From NCBI GenBank assembly GCA_000316135.1, contig JH993845.1:62001-126000 (forward strand): a stretch of 64,000 nt of DNA, read 5' to 3'. The position numbers and the translations under genes are program-made. Positions within the stretch are counted from its first letter, which is position 1, and each line of letters opens with the position of its first letter. A model generated the notes under the pieces. That model worked only from the letters and a program-made list of their open reading frames with translations. It searched no databases and was not told the origin of the DNA. This DNA is from Trachipleistophora hominis (lineage: Eukaryota > Microsporidia > Pleistophoridae). Below, one piece after another: positions 53,836 to 63,364 of this stretch.

Positions 53836-55548
53836 TTAATTCATGTGTTCTTCTGAGCAATTAGTTAATTGACTAACCCGACTAAAAATTTCTTCCAAAT
53901 CCCTATTCACCAAACAAATTTCTGACGATGTGTTCATCAAGCACCTAAAATTCTGATTTATGTTTGTAATTTGGAGCAATAACGTGTTCATTTCACTAGC
54001 ATCTGCGTACTCCAATGCATCACCAGAAACTTTTTGTGAAATTTCGGAAAAAAACAAGTGGATTTTCATAGCACGATCCTCGAACATTTTCGATTTCGTT
54101 TTATTTGTGCAGATTCGCCTGTAGCAATCAATAATTGACTTTAATTCGTTAGAAATATCTTTCCGAAGTTGATTTTTTGCATCTAACATTAATTTGCTAT
54201 TTTTATTCGGCTGACGTTTTGTTAAAATTTGTTTGAGGATCGTGTAAAGAAAATCATGAGCAAGATACAACGCATTTATAAAACATTCTAATTTGCGATT
54301 TTTTGCAATCAACAAGTTTATGAGTTCCGATATTCGTTTAATATGTTGGGTTAATTCTTCGTAGCTATGCAGTTCAACGCTCTTTTTATCCTTTGAAATC
54401 ATTGGTCTAATGAGAAGGACCGCCGTGCTAAGTTCGTGTAAACGGGTCAGAAGTTTTTTTTTGTCCAACCTATGCTCGAGAGTCACTAAATTGTTCCAAG
54501 GAACCTGGTTATCATTAGAACTATTAACATTTTCTCTGTAACAACCTACAAGCTTTCTCATCACGAATATCTCGTCTTGAAAAGCCGTTAAATCTATGTA
54601 ATGTTGCTTCATATGGTGTTTCGATTGTTCATCGAGTACGCTCATGTCAGATGCATGGCTTTTTAATGCTCCTGATATTAGAGACTGCGTAATTTCTCTC
54701 TCGGCTTCTTTCCGTTTTGAACCGGAGTTGTTGTGTTGTTTTAGTCGCGAGTTTAACAAACGCTGCAAAGGTGTGAAAACAAGCAAACTACGCGGAAAAA
54801 TATTACTTTGTGCCGTAGTATCGTCAACAAGTTGTTGAGCGCTACTTGCATTTTCTGTTGGCAATTCGTAACTACTTTGAAGAGGACAACGTGAACGAGG
54901 ACATTCTGTTTCTCTTACAATTGCGCATCGTTTATTATTCATGGAAACGTTCGGATTTGTAACATGTGGTATATTTATTCCGAGTGGCTTATCACACGTG
55001 ATATGAAAGCGTCTTCGGAACGTCTCCACATTCGATTCCTCAGGGGACCACTCTATTTCAAATTCGGAGGAACAACTCGTTACAAAACAATCACTGCTTT
55101 TTGAGAAGTTATCTCGATGAAGATTTTTTGATAACTCTCGTTTCCTCCGAAACGCTTCATTCTCTGTTGACGATTTTTCTAAATCTTCGTCATTTTCCGA
55201 TGCTTGTAATACATCATAAAATCCTATGCTGGATATTTTGTCCTTGGATTTACAATGGTTTAATTTTATGTTATCTTTCTGATCTCTCATCCAAGTCATT
55301 TTCTTTCTGCCATCTGGTTTTGAAGAAGTAGCTGATAATACTTCGCAAGATTTAGATTTCAATAAAGTCGATACACGAGATGCTTTATTTTTATATCTTT
55401 GTGTTACGTGTTCCTTGTATGAATCTATGTTTGTTGTTCCCGTATTATTCGTTGGCTGATTGGATACTGCTTCTTCATGTCTAACAGACGGTTCTTCGTC
55501 GGATGAAAGGCACGCAGCTGAAATGTTCAGTAGAAATATGAACAACAT
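53836..55548 (-). CDS. putative secreted protein, 570 aa, relative of the 40-42 kb gene
   Basis: The ATG at 55548 opens with MLFIFLLNISAACLSSDEEP, a good signal peptide with likely cleavage near residue 14. Residues about 15-290 are Ser/Lys/Glu/Asn-rich, low in hydrophobics and probably disordered. Residues about 300-570 are helical with regularly spaced Leu/Ile (ELTQHIKRISELINLLIAK, AMKIHLFFSEIS) and a few Cys. No known domain was recognised. The plan and total length match the frameshifted gene at 40258-41963. The C-terminal halves share a loose pattern (KKLL...AL...P-M...EL...I...L...IL), so I infer diverged paralogs. No CCC motif precedes the start. Export into the host or spore wall is likely but unproved. 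Confidence 0.82.
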   Translation of the reverse strand: MLFIFLLNISAACLSSDEEPSVRHEEAVSNQPTNNTGTTNIDSYKEHVTQRYKNKASRVSTLLKSKSCEVLSATSSKPDGRKKMTWMRDQKDNIKLNHCKSKDKISSIGFYDVLQASENDEDLEKSSTENEAFRRKRELSKNLHRDNFSKSSDCFVTSCSSEFEIEWSPEESNVETFRRRFHITCDKPLGINIPHVTNPNVSMNNKRCAIVRETECPRSRCPLQSSYELPTENASSAQQLVDDTTAQSNIFPRSLLVFTPLQRLLNSRLKQHNNSGSKRKEAEREITQSLISGALKSHASDMSVLDEQSKHHMKQHYIDLTAFQDEIFVMRKLVGCYRENVNSSNDNQVPWNNLVTLEHRLDKKKLLTRLHELSTAVLLIRPMISKDKKSVELHSYEELTQHIKRISELINLLIAKNRKLECFINALYLAHDFLYTILKQILTKRQPNKNSKLMLDAKNQLRKDISNELKSIIDCYRRICTNKTKSKMFEDRAMKIHLFFSEISQKVSGDALEYADASEMNTLLLQITNINQNFRCLMNTSSEICLVNRDLEEIFSRVSQLTNCSEEHMN

Positions 55549-58335
55549 AAGATACTATGGAATCTTCTTTTCACATTTAAAATACATCATATTAGCTATT
55601 TTGAGCACGTTGCCAAAACTGGCAAAGTTTCGATTGAATAATCGAAACAAAATCAATGTTATTTTAAAAAATCACAATTTAATATACAGGAGCCCACCTT
55701 TTTCTTCGGTAGTCTTCCATGCGTAAAAATTAATGAGCTCCAAATTTGTATGTTAAAAATAATCATTTTTTGCATTATTATATTCTATTTTACATGTATT
55801 CATGAAAATATTGGTAACATATACTAATTTATAGGCTGTGATTCAAATTAGAGGTAAGCGTACAAGACATGCGAAGTTAATATAATAACCTTCTATAGTA
55901 CAATAAATATGAGAATTTGTATGATTTTGACACTTATAATGCTAAATCTACTTACGAGGCCAACAAACTATTATAAAGAACATTCGTTATATTTTTTAAA
56001 ATTATTTCTAATTTTTATTAAATGGTTAATTATCATTTAAATTAAAATTTAATCGGGCAAATATTAATTCCATCGTTTGCAAAAAGTAGCTTATAATTAT
56101 TCTTATGATGTTGAAAATCACCACTTTCTTTAATATTCTTCAATCCATTCATTTTAAGTTCGATTCAGCATTATTATTTTTCAGTTTTGCAAGCTATATA
56201 ACTTTTGATTAAGGAAGAATGCAAAAACATCCGAACATATGGAATAAAAAATGGTACCGCAACACCTGTTCACGCGTGATTGCCATTGAGTAAATCTACT
56301 ATAAAAGAATTATTACGATGGTTGTTCCGCTGAAATAACTGAAAATGGTCTGAAGTAGTCTGGGTGTCATTGTACCCCTGCACAGTCTTAGGACAACAGT
56401 GTTGTGGTGCTTGCCATGCTACATTACGTGGTTTGTAAACTGGTTCAGACGTAACTCTTTATTTATTAATTTCTCATTGTTCTGTTAGTTTTAATTAAAC
56501 GAAAAGGGAAAATAAGAGGAATTGGTGAGTTGTGACTATAAAATGTCTGGTCAACACTGATTACGGAAGTACACATAATAACACTTGTTAATTGAAACAT
56601 TCATCTTGTTTAACGTTGATATAGGGGTACGTCACGCTCTGTAATTTGGCGCCGGTGATTACAACAGGCGTTTAGGATGCCAGGAGGATGAATTAGTGTA
56701 AATCTTCGCTAATGAAAAAATAAACAAGCATAGTTATATTATGATTTTTTTATTGCAGAAACGACCATTTTTGTGGTCTTCGTTTACTTAACATTACGGG
56801 CTTACGCCAAAAGAAGTGATCAACCGACATTCATTGAATGCAGTATAAACAACAAAAAATATGATGCGTTACGGAAATAAGATGTAAAGCAAGGCGTTTT
56901 CATCCGTTTTGAATGTAAAATTTGTTTTCTAAGCAAACGACAATTGACTTGGATTGGAAATGTGCACTGAGTAATTTACGGGCTGATTATTTAATGATTC
57001 TTTTTTAATTGGTATGCTCTCAGCATATGTATTGTCTTATAAACCTCTATAAAATACATCTCGTACTATTTTCTACCAAAAATGTGCTTGTTTATCACGT
57101 TATCAACCTCACACCATCACCATTTTATATACATTTATTTAATACACTAAGATCAATCACAGTTACTTAACATTTGGTTTGTAGAGAAGATTAGCATGCT
57201 GTCTTGTACATCACCTTTTCACGCATTTTAAATACAGTAAAAGGATATACTACAACATTAGCATGCAAGTTATTAGCTTGCGTGACACTCTCTTATCATA
57301 AGTACATGGCATAATGCTACCATTTCATGTTAAAAACGCAATTTATTTCATCGAACTCAATATTTATGACTATTATGGAAAATACTTTATTCATTTTTTA
57401 CATAAAATTTGGAGTATTTTCTGTTCTTAACAAGTTTTGGTATATCGATGTGTCGTTTTTATACTATGAAAACAATTATCTGTTTGAAAGTATCCTCTCT
57501 GACAATCTATTTTTTTCAAAGTTTGTAATTTAATTTACTTGTTTTAATCTCAATATTTACCTACCTGTCTGCAACTGTCAAGATTGTTCCCAAAATATAA
57601 TGAATATTTATGATTTGTACTTTACACATACTACGTATTTATTTAATTTTACGCACTTTGTTGTGAATAACACATATTAACTTATTACTCTCTCATTATT
57701 TGTAGTTTGTACTTTTAGGTATTAATATTACAAATATTTGTCCCACGATATTAACGTTGCTCCCTTCCACTGAACTTGCTAGATCGAGTTTCTTCCTTTA
57801 TCGATCTGCATTCCATGCAATCAAGCGCTACTATGTTGACGTGACGTGTTCCAGGCGATAGCACAGAATTGATTTGTTTGCGTGTAAAATGTTTCCAAAG
57901 TAATATTTTATATTAAGTAGCTATAAGTGTATCCTGCCAATATTTTAGTGAGTTTGAGAAAATAACACTACCGGTTTGGATTAAAACATCTATTTAATCA
58001 AAAAGAGAACGTGTTTTTCAGGAAAAGTGACAGTTTGGAAAGAAAAAACAGAGGTGTACGTGGACTTCATTATATGCAAGATTTATAAGCAGTACAAGCG
58101 TTAAAGTATAATCCATAAGTTATTCAGAACTACAGAAATTGGTCAAAGTTTAATTACTGCGTAACTTATCGTAGGTTGTGCGAGTTTACGATGGTGGCAC
58201 GCTGTGTGTTCCTTTGCTATTGTTTAAAAATGACGGATATAAACGTGTCAAAATATTCAAACAAAATGATCCTGTCATCCGTGAAAAGTCTGCTATCTTA
58301 AACTATTTATACATTAAATATCACGTAAGCATATC
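55549..58335. other. intergenic region of 2.8 kb
   Basis: No supported gene. A decayed dispersed repeat copy lies at about 57040-57320. A 68-codon hydrophobic ATG frame at 57327 is not distinctive. Confidence 0.5.
57040..57320 (-). repeat. decayed dispersed repeat copy
   Basis: GTGCTTGTTTATCACGTTAT and AACCTCACACCATCACC give a weak tail match. GATATACTACAACATTAGC and ATGCAAGTTATTAGCTTGCG (from 57263) match the body motif of the copies at 43261 and 50680. Confidence 0.5.
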
Positions 58336-58752
58336 ATGTTTATTTTTCTAGCCTGTATACTTGCCTCGAACAAACTAAAAGAACTTTTAGAACAGGAGGA
58401 TAATGATGACGACCAGAAAGCAGGCTGTTCAAAAAATATGCAAGTCAATCAACAAAACATAGCGAGCTATAACAGTATACATAAAAAATATGTGTTACAA
58501 GGAAGCATTGCTACGTATGATGGAGGTAACAGAACAAACCAGCAGTACCAGCCGTTTTTCCAAACGAAAAGTAGCCAACCAATTCTAACAAACCCGTTTT
58601 TCCATGCTCAAAATTTGCAACGTTTCGAAAGTACTTCATCAAGGTATTCTGTTGATAATCTAGTCCCGAGTATTAATTGTGAAGTAGACGATCGCTATCT
58701 GGACATTTTACGTGGTACTGGTCAACCAAGGGGTGGATTGTTTGACAAATAA
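58336..58752 (+). CDS. small putative secreted protein, 138 aa
   Basis: The ATG at 58336 gives a short leader (MFIFLACILASNKL) that may be a signal peptide. It is followed by a very acidic stretch (LEQEDNDDDQ) and a Gln/Asn/Ser-rich region with repeated NPFF/QPFF-type motifs (YQPFFQTK, NPFFHAQ). It ends in RGTGQPRGGLFDK. There are only two Cys outside the leader and no membrane segment. I recognise no family. The length is slightly above chance expectation, and composition and leader favour a real gene. It closes the run of secreted or membrane genes before conserved genes resume. Confidence 0.55.
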   Translation: MFIFLACILASNKLKELLEQEDNDDDQKAGCSKNMQVNQQNIASYNSIHKKYVLQGSIATYDGGNRTNQQYQPFFQTKSSQPILTNPFFHAQNLQRFESTSSRYSVDNLVPSINCEVDDRYLDILRGTGQPRGGLFDK

Positions 58753-58963
58753 AATTTTTATCATGAATAGCCGTTTCAGCGGAGTTGTTCGGTTCAACAC
58801 AGTCCAACGTTTCAGTTCGCTTAGCGCTGTAAGCTTCATAATTTTATAGATTCAAACTTTATACCACATGACAATTCAATTATAAAACAAGAAAATTGCT
58901 GTTTTGACGTATTGCTATGCTTACAAAAACATTCCTGTTTTAAAAATGTTTTCTCAAAAACAG

Positions 58964-58967
58964 CCCC
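58964..58967 (+). promoter_or_regulatory. CCCC motif that decides the start at 58972
   Basis: CAGCCCCGTCC directly precedes the ATG at 58972, within a longer open frame that begins at 58912. Confidence 0.5.
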
Positions 58968-58971
58968 GTCC

Positions 58972-59184
58972 ATGGGTGGTAAAAAATATAGAGATCTCCT
59001 GTTACAATGCGAACAAATAGACTACGAACTGGATGTTATCAGCAGATACGATGGTTCGGTAGTATACACAAAGGATGGTGACGTATTTATTCCTATGCCT
59101 AAAAATCGTGCTATTGACCAGCTGGAAAAAAAGAAAAAAAATATTGTGATGGAAATTAATAACTCGAACATGGGAAGAATTTGA
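58972..59184 (+). CDS. prefoldin-like small protein, 70 aa (tentative)
   Basis: I start at the ATG at 58972, four bases after CCCC, rather than at 58912. The 70 residues form a short helix (KKYRDLLLQCEQIDYELDV), a probable beta-hairpin (SVVYTKDGDVFIPMP) and a Lys-rich helix (IDQLEKKKKNIVMEI). GDVFI followed by a helix with EKKKKN resembles the hairpin-to-C-helix part of prefoldin subunit 4, a chaperone of the actin and tubulin pathway. The helices are shorter than in known prefoldins, so the match is tentative. The next small gene begins 6 bases after its stop. Confidence 0.6.
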   Translation: MGGKKYRDLLLQCEQIDYELDVISRYDGSVVYTKDGDVFIPMPKNRAIDQLEKKKKNIVMEINNSNMGRI

Positions 59185-59188
59185 CCCC
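59185..59188 (+). promoter_or_regulatory. CCCC motif inside a 6-base intergenic spacer
   Basis: The stop TGA of the upstream gene (59182-59184) is followed immediately by CCCC and then TG before the ATG at 59191. Confidence 0.5.
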
Positions 59189-59190
59189 TG

Positions 59191-59364
59191 ATGATAGACG
59201 AAGCTACAGAGCTGAACATGCAGATCTATGACAAGGTTGAAAAAATTGGTGAGTTACAGCGAAAATACAACGAATTAAGAGACGAGTACAAAAATTTAAA
59301 GTGCAAGTATAGAGAAAAGCATTTAATAGAGAAGTATTTAAAGGACGCTATATCAAAAAAATAA
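59191..59364 (+). CDS. tiny coiled-coil protein, 57 aa
   Basis: This short gene was read directly from the sequence. It has an ATG two bases after CCCC and encodes 57 residues that are almost entirely one amphipathic helix (IYDKVEKIGELQRKYNEL, DEYKNLKCKYREKHLIEKYL) with heptad-like Leu/Ile/Tyr spacing. Such mini coiled coils occur as subunits of kinetochore (DASH), prefoldin-like or tethering complexes, but I cannot assign it. Its tight packing behind the 70-aa gene suggests that the two may be co-regulated or transcribed through one another. Confidence 0.55.
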   Translation: MIDEATELNMQIYDKVEKIGELQRKYNELRDEYKNLKCKYREKHLIEKYLKDAISKK

Positions 59365-59657
59365 ACGATGATTCTTCACATGTATTTTTCGCGTTATACA
59401 GGTAAATTTATTTAACAACACGTATTGAATACAGGATGTTTGCGCAGCAGGGCCTTTTCTTTATTATTGTACGCGGTACAAGTGTATCCTGCATGATATA
59501 AGGAGCTTACAGTTCACAGTATTTGCTAGGCGATGTGATTAAGCGCAATAATATGCCAATACATGTTCGTTACGCACGGAATAAACAGTTTCAATACGTC
59601 AGCTGTTCGAATGTTATACTTACTGCATCATATTCACAGATCACATTCGGTATTTTA

Positions 59658-60053
59658 CTAAAATTCGAATACTTCTTCCTCATCCTCTTTTTCTTCAACG
59701 CTTTCCTTATCATAGTGCAACATTTCTTTAACAGGAAACGGAGGCAAGCCCCCTCGTTGGTTAAAATGCACGTTCTGTGCCAATCCAATATATGCAGCAT
59801 AGTGTATTAACTCGTTTTTATCAATATCAATACTCTTGTACTCCTGATGCAGATCGGCCTGCAGTATTGTTTCGTACACGTTTAGGTGGTATTCAAAAAT
59901 TTTATTTCTAAGATCCTCGGGTCGTATATTATCGTAAATAAGTGAAAGATCCCTTTCAAGCTTAACAAGCGACTCCAATGATGCTTTACCCTCTATATAC
60001 AGCTTCAACTGGTTAAGGAACCTGTTGCTTTCTCTTACAAAAATCTTTTTCAT
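59658..60053 (-). CDS. Mediator complex subunit 4 (MED4)-like protein
   Basis: This 131-aa protein has CCC directly before its ATG (CCCCCGCCC then ATG). The first 70 residues are helical (LVKLERDLSLIYDNIRPEDL). The segment NELIHYAAYIGLAQNVHF followed by LPPFPVKEMLHYD matches the conserved core of MED4, where an acidic residue-led helix (I-x-YA-x-x-I) is followed by a proline-rich P-x-P-x-x-EM motif. The C-terminus is acidic (EEKEDEEEVFEF). MED4 belongs to the Mediator middle module that links activators to RNA polymerase II. Known MED4 proteins are about 250 aa, so this would be a strongly reduced version. The gene converges on the 57-aa gene. Confidence 0.62.
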   Translation of the reverse strand: MKKIFVRESNRFLNQLKLYIEGKASLESLVKLERDLSLIYDNIRPEDLRNKIFEYHLNVYETILQADLHQEYKSIDIDKNELIHYAAYIGLAQNVHFNQRGGLPPFPVKEMLHYDKESVEEKEDEEEVFEF

Positions 60054-61735
60054 GGGCGGGGGTACGGAAATCAGCCAACGGTTTCAAATGAAGCGTTTAA
60101 AATGTGGTGGGTATATTTAAATTAAACAGGTTAGTCTCGAAAAACATCGGAAATATGATAGCTGTTGCTAAAAGTGCAACATGAGTTGTGAATTTAGTCT
60201 TTAATGAAGTGAGAAGATATTATCGATGACAAAACGAGTATTTAACATAACATAGCATTAAAAGTAGTATTTACAACCTGCAATGAGTAATATTATTACC
60301 TATAATATCACAGTAAAATTATCGTGGACGTATAAACATATTTTATAAGAATTTGTGCACATCTAGAGAATAAGACTAAAATTGTAGTGGAGACTTCGTA
60401 ATTTTTATATCTCAGTTACACACGTGTCTTTTATTTGTCTGTATTGATACAAATGATTGTCTTGCTTGCACATATCGGTGCACGATCCATAGTGTAAATC
60501 AATATATTAACTGACGATACACCAAGGTATTTTTAAAAAGCCCTTTTATACGCATTTTTCGCACTATTTTTATCAAGGGATGATCCTGTCATTTGAATAA
60601 TGCTCATATACACTAAGAGCCTATTTAACCGTACAAAGCTTGTGAAGCGTTTTATATGCGTATAGAGAGAACAAAATGCAGAAATGCTCGATCAACCACA
60701 GCAAGGATGTCCAGACAATAAAACGTGTTAAAATGTCAAAAATGATTTATTAAATGCTTGGGTGTATTTTGTTGATGGGTCACAATTAAAAAGTATGTGT
60801 ACAAAAAAGACGTGATAAGAACATACAAATCATTTTACGTGAAGCGGCGCAAGATTGTAAATTCTCCTCAAAAATTTACTAACGGAAAAGAATGTTTCAT
60901 AGCAGCTGTTTATCGAGATAGCCAGCCCAATGGCTTCGTTTTACGCGTTAGGACATTTTGATAACGTGATGTGAATGAAAGTTTTATCGTTGCATACTTC
61001 AAATTACAACACGTTCTAGAAATGTAATATTTTCAGGTTTGTACTTTCTATTAGCGGAGTATTTGCGCAATTCTGTTACGATCACGCTGATTAAAATGTA
61101 ATCAAATAACGCCTTTTCGGGATAAAGCACTGCAAAGCTGCTTTAAGAGATAAATTGGTGGTTACTACGCAATGCCTGTCGTCTTATTTCGATGTCTTGC
61201 GATAGCCATTTTTTATCTTAAGACACGGTTCTGATAGAAAAATGGCCTGTATATATGACTAGAAAGCAACAAATGGTCACTTAAACGTGACTTGTCCTTT
61301 TATTCGTCACGTCTTTGTATGTAAAATGTCTTTGTTCGTATCACTCCTTTGACACTATTGGTTCAAAAAATAAAAAACAACTTTTTCAGAAGGTTTGTCT
61401 TTCTTGTACAGCTGGTCGTTCTAAGTTGGAATTTTTACGTCATTTTTATGTGAGACAAGACAGCGGCAGTCGATGTACTATCACTTAAATATGAACACTG
61501 AATACGGAACGTGTACAATTTGGACATTTTCAACGAACAAAGTGTATGACACAGCATTTTATTATTGGTGTTTTTATTGAGTAATAATCAAAAGCACTAA
61601 AATGATAAATAAACGCAAATTCTACCATCAATAATATTTAATATGGCCAAAAAACAATAATAAACCGCATTATCACTTCTCATACATCCGTTCGTGCTTC
61701 AGATGTGAAACATGTGTTTACAATATTAAAATATT
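60054..61735. other. intergenic region of 1.7 kb, nothing recognised
   Basis: No supported gene, RNA gene or repeat copy. It separates the divergent MED4-like and SAC1 genes, so both promoters lie in it. Confidence 0.5.
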
Positions 61736-61749
61736 ATGAGCCGGCAAGA

Positions 61750-61753
61750 CCCC
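61750..61753 (+). promoter_or_regulatory. CCCC motif before the second Met of SAC1
   Basis: GACCCCATAAAA lies between the first ATG (61736) and the ATG at 61760, six bases before the latter. This favours the internal start. Confidence 0.45.
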
Positions 61754-61759
61754 ATAAAA

Positions 61760-63364
61760 ATGGAGAAGCAACACATGTTAGTCTACGAGAATAACGAGAA
61801 ATTGGTCATCAAAAACGTCTCCGATGAGTGTGAGGAGACGCTAACACTCTCAAAAGTGCTTGGTACAGGCAGCTTCAAAGGGAACAACGAGAACGACGTC
61901 TTCAAGTGCAGCTACAAAATCCTGGGCGTGTACGGAATGTTATGTCTTGGAGAAAACAGTTACGTGATATTCGTGACGAAGAGCGCAAAAATAGCACGCA
62001 TTGCCAGTTATCCCGTGTACGAAATCAGGGAGGTACTGATCAAGGAGCTGCTGATCAAGAACACCAAGGGCACGAACGATGCCTTTCTGCTGAAACGAGC
62101 GCAGGATTTCTTCAAGAACCCCGGGATCATGTACTCAAAGTTTCCCCTTTATAGCAGCAACATGGATCCGGAAAATACGGATTTCATTTTTAATTACAAC
62201 TTGATCGGCATGCTCAAGAGTCACGTTAGAGGGTCCGTGTCAAGTTACGTGATCCGGGCGATCTACGGATCGTTCCAATACATCGATTTTGAGCAGTTTT
62301 CAATCGTTCTGATATCACGCAGATCGTGGAAGAATGTTGGTGCCCGCTTCATACGGCGTGGCCTGAACCGCGAGAAAGAAGCTGCAAATTCTATAGAAAC
62401 GGAGCAATACGTGATATTGAGCGGAGATGAAGAACCGACAAACTCTTTCCTGCAGTTGCGTGGCTCGATACCGCTCTATTGGAAACAGGATCTCACGTAC
62501 AAGTACCGGCCGATTATAAAAATCGTAAAAACGAATCCACTAAAGGAATACGATACGAAGCTGTGCAAGAAGTACAAGAACGTGTTTTACCTTAATTTAA
62601 TACAAAACGTGGGATATGAGAGCGGTCTCAACAAAATCTACATTTCCAGGCTTGCAGACAATTGTTTGAAGTATCTGCACTTCGACTTTGTGAGAGAAAG
62701 GCTCCTCGTTGATTACAGCAAGAAATTACAGCTGCTGTGTCTGATTTCGCCGCAGTTGCAACGTAACGGCTTCTGTGACTCAAGGAGTGCCCAAAAAGGC
62801 ATCATTCGTACCAACTGCGTAGACTCACTTGATCGAACCAATGTGGTACAGTTTTTCATTGCTGAGGAGGTGCTTGCAAGCCAGCTTAAGAGCCTCAAGC
62901 TTAGGAAAGATACTATACCAGAATTTGAGGCAAAGTATAAAAATATGTGGGTTAAAAACGGAAACATGCTGTCCTACCAGTATTCAGGCACGAATGCACT
63001 CGGTGCCGAGGTAGTGCTACATGGTAGACAGAACATCAAAGGGGCCCTTGTTGATTTCTACAACTCAGGGGTGCGATACTTCCTAAATAGATTTTACCAT
63101 GGCGATTTGCAAACATCATACGACGTTGTATCGGGCAACTATAGACACTTGAAAATAGCAAAACGCAAGAAGTACTTCAATTTCTCACACTTTTTTCTCG
63201 TTTTCTTCGCCAGTGTTGCATATTCTTCCTATTACATGTTTGATAGCGTAAACTTCCCTAGAGAACTGCTCGTGTACTTTTTGATATCGTGCTTTGTTGT
63301 GCCCATTCTCTATCCGTTTATTGCCAGGTATTGCTTCAATTATCCATATTTTGAGAGCGATTAA
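61760..63364 (+). CDS. SAC1: SAC1-type phosphoinositide phosphatase
   Basis: This is a full-length SAC1 family enzyme, 534 aa from the ATG at 61760. An in-frame ATG at 61736 would add 8 residues, but CCCC lies between the two. The SAC domain shows the family motif RRGLNREKEAANSIETEQ and the catalytic C-x5-R loop in RTNCVDSLDRTNVV (Cys361 and Arg367 in the longer numbering). Tyr/Gly motifs follow (YQYSGTNALGAE). Two C-terminal membrane helices (HFFLVFFASVAYSSYYMF and LLVYFLISCFVVPILYPFI) anchor it, as in yeast Sac1 of the ER and Golgi, which dephosphorylates PI4P and PI3P and helps lipid transport. The catalytic loop has Ser where many homologs have Cys. It is probably the ER enzyme that keeps PI4P low. 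Confidence 0.95.
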   Translation: MEKQHMLVYENNEKLVIKNVSDECEETLTLSKVLGTGSFKGNNENDVFKCSYKILGVYGMLCLGENSYVIFVTKSAKIARIASYPVYEIREVLIKELLIKNTKGTNDAFLLKRAQDFFKNPGIMYSKFPLYSSNMDPENTDFIFNYNLIGMLKSHVRGSVSSYVIRAIYGSFQYIDFEQFSIVLISRRSWKNVGARFIRRGLNREKEAANSIETEQYVILSGDEEPTNSFLQLRGSIPLYWKQDLTYKYRPIIKIVKTNPLKEYDTKLCKKYKNVFYLNLIQNVGYESGLNKIYISRLADNCLKYLHFDFVRERLLVDYSKKLQLLCLISPQLQRNGFCDSRSAQKGIIRTNCVDSLDRTNVVQFFIAEEVLASQLKSLKLRKDTIPEFEAKYKNMWVKNGNMLSYQYSGTNALGAEVVLHGRQNIKGALVDFYNSGVRYFLNRFYHGDLQTSYDVVSGNYRHLKIAKRKKYFNFSHFFLVFFASVAYSSYYMFDSVNFPRELLVYFLISCFVVPILYPFIARYCFNYPYFESD

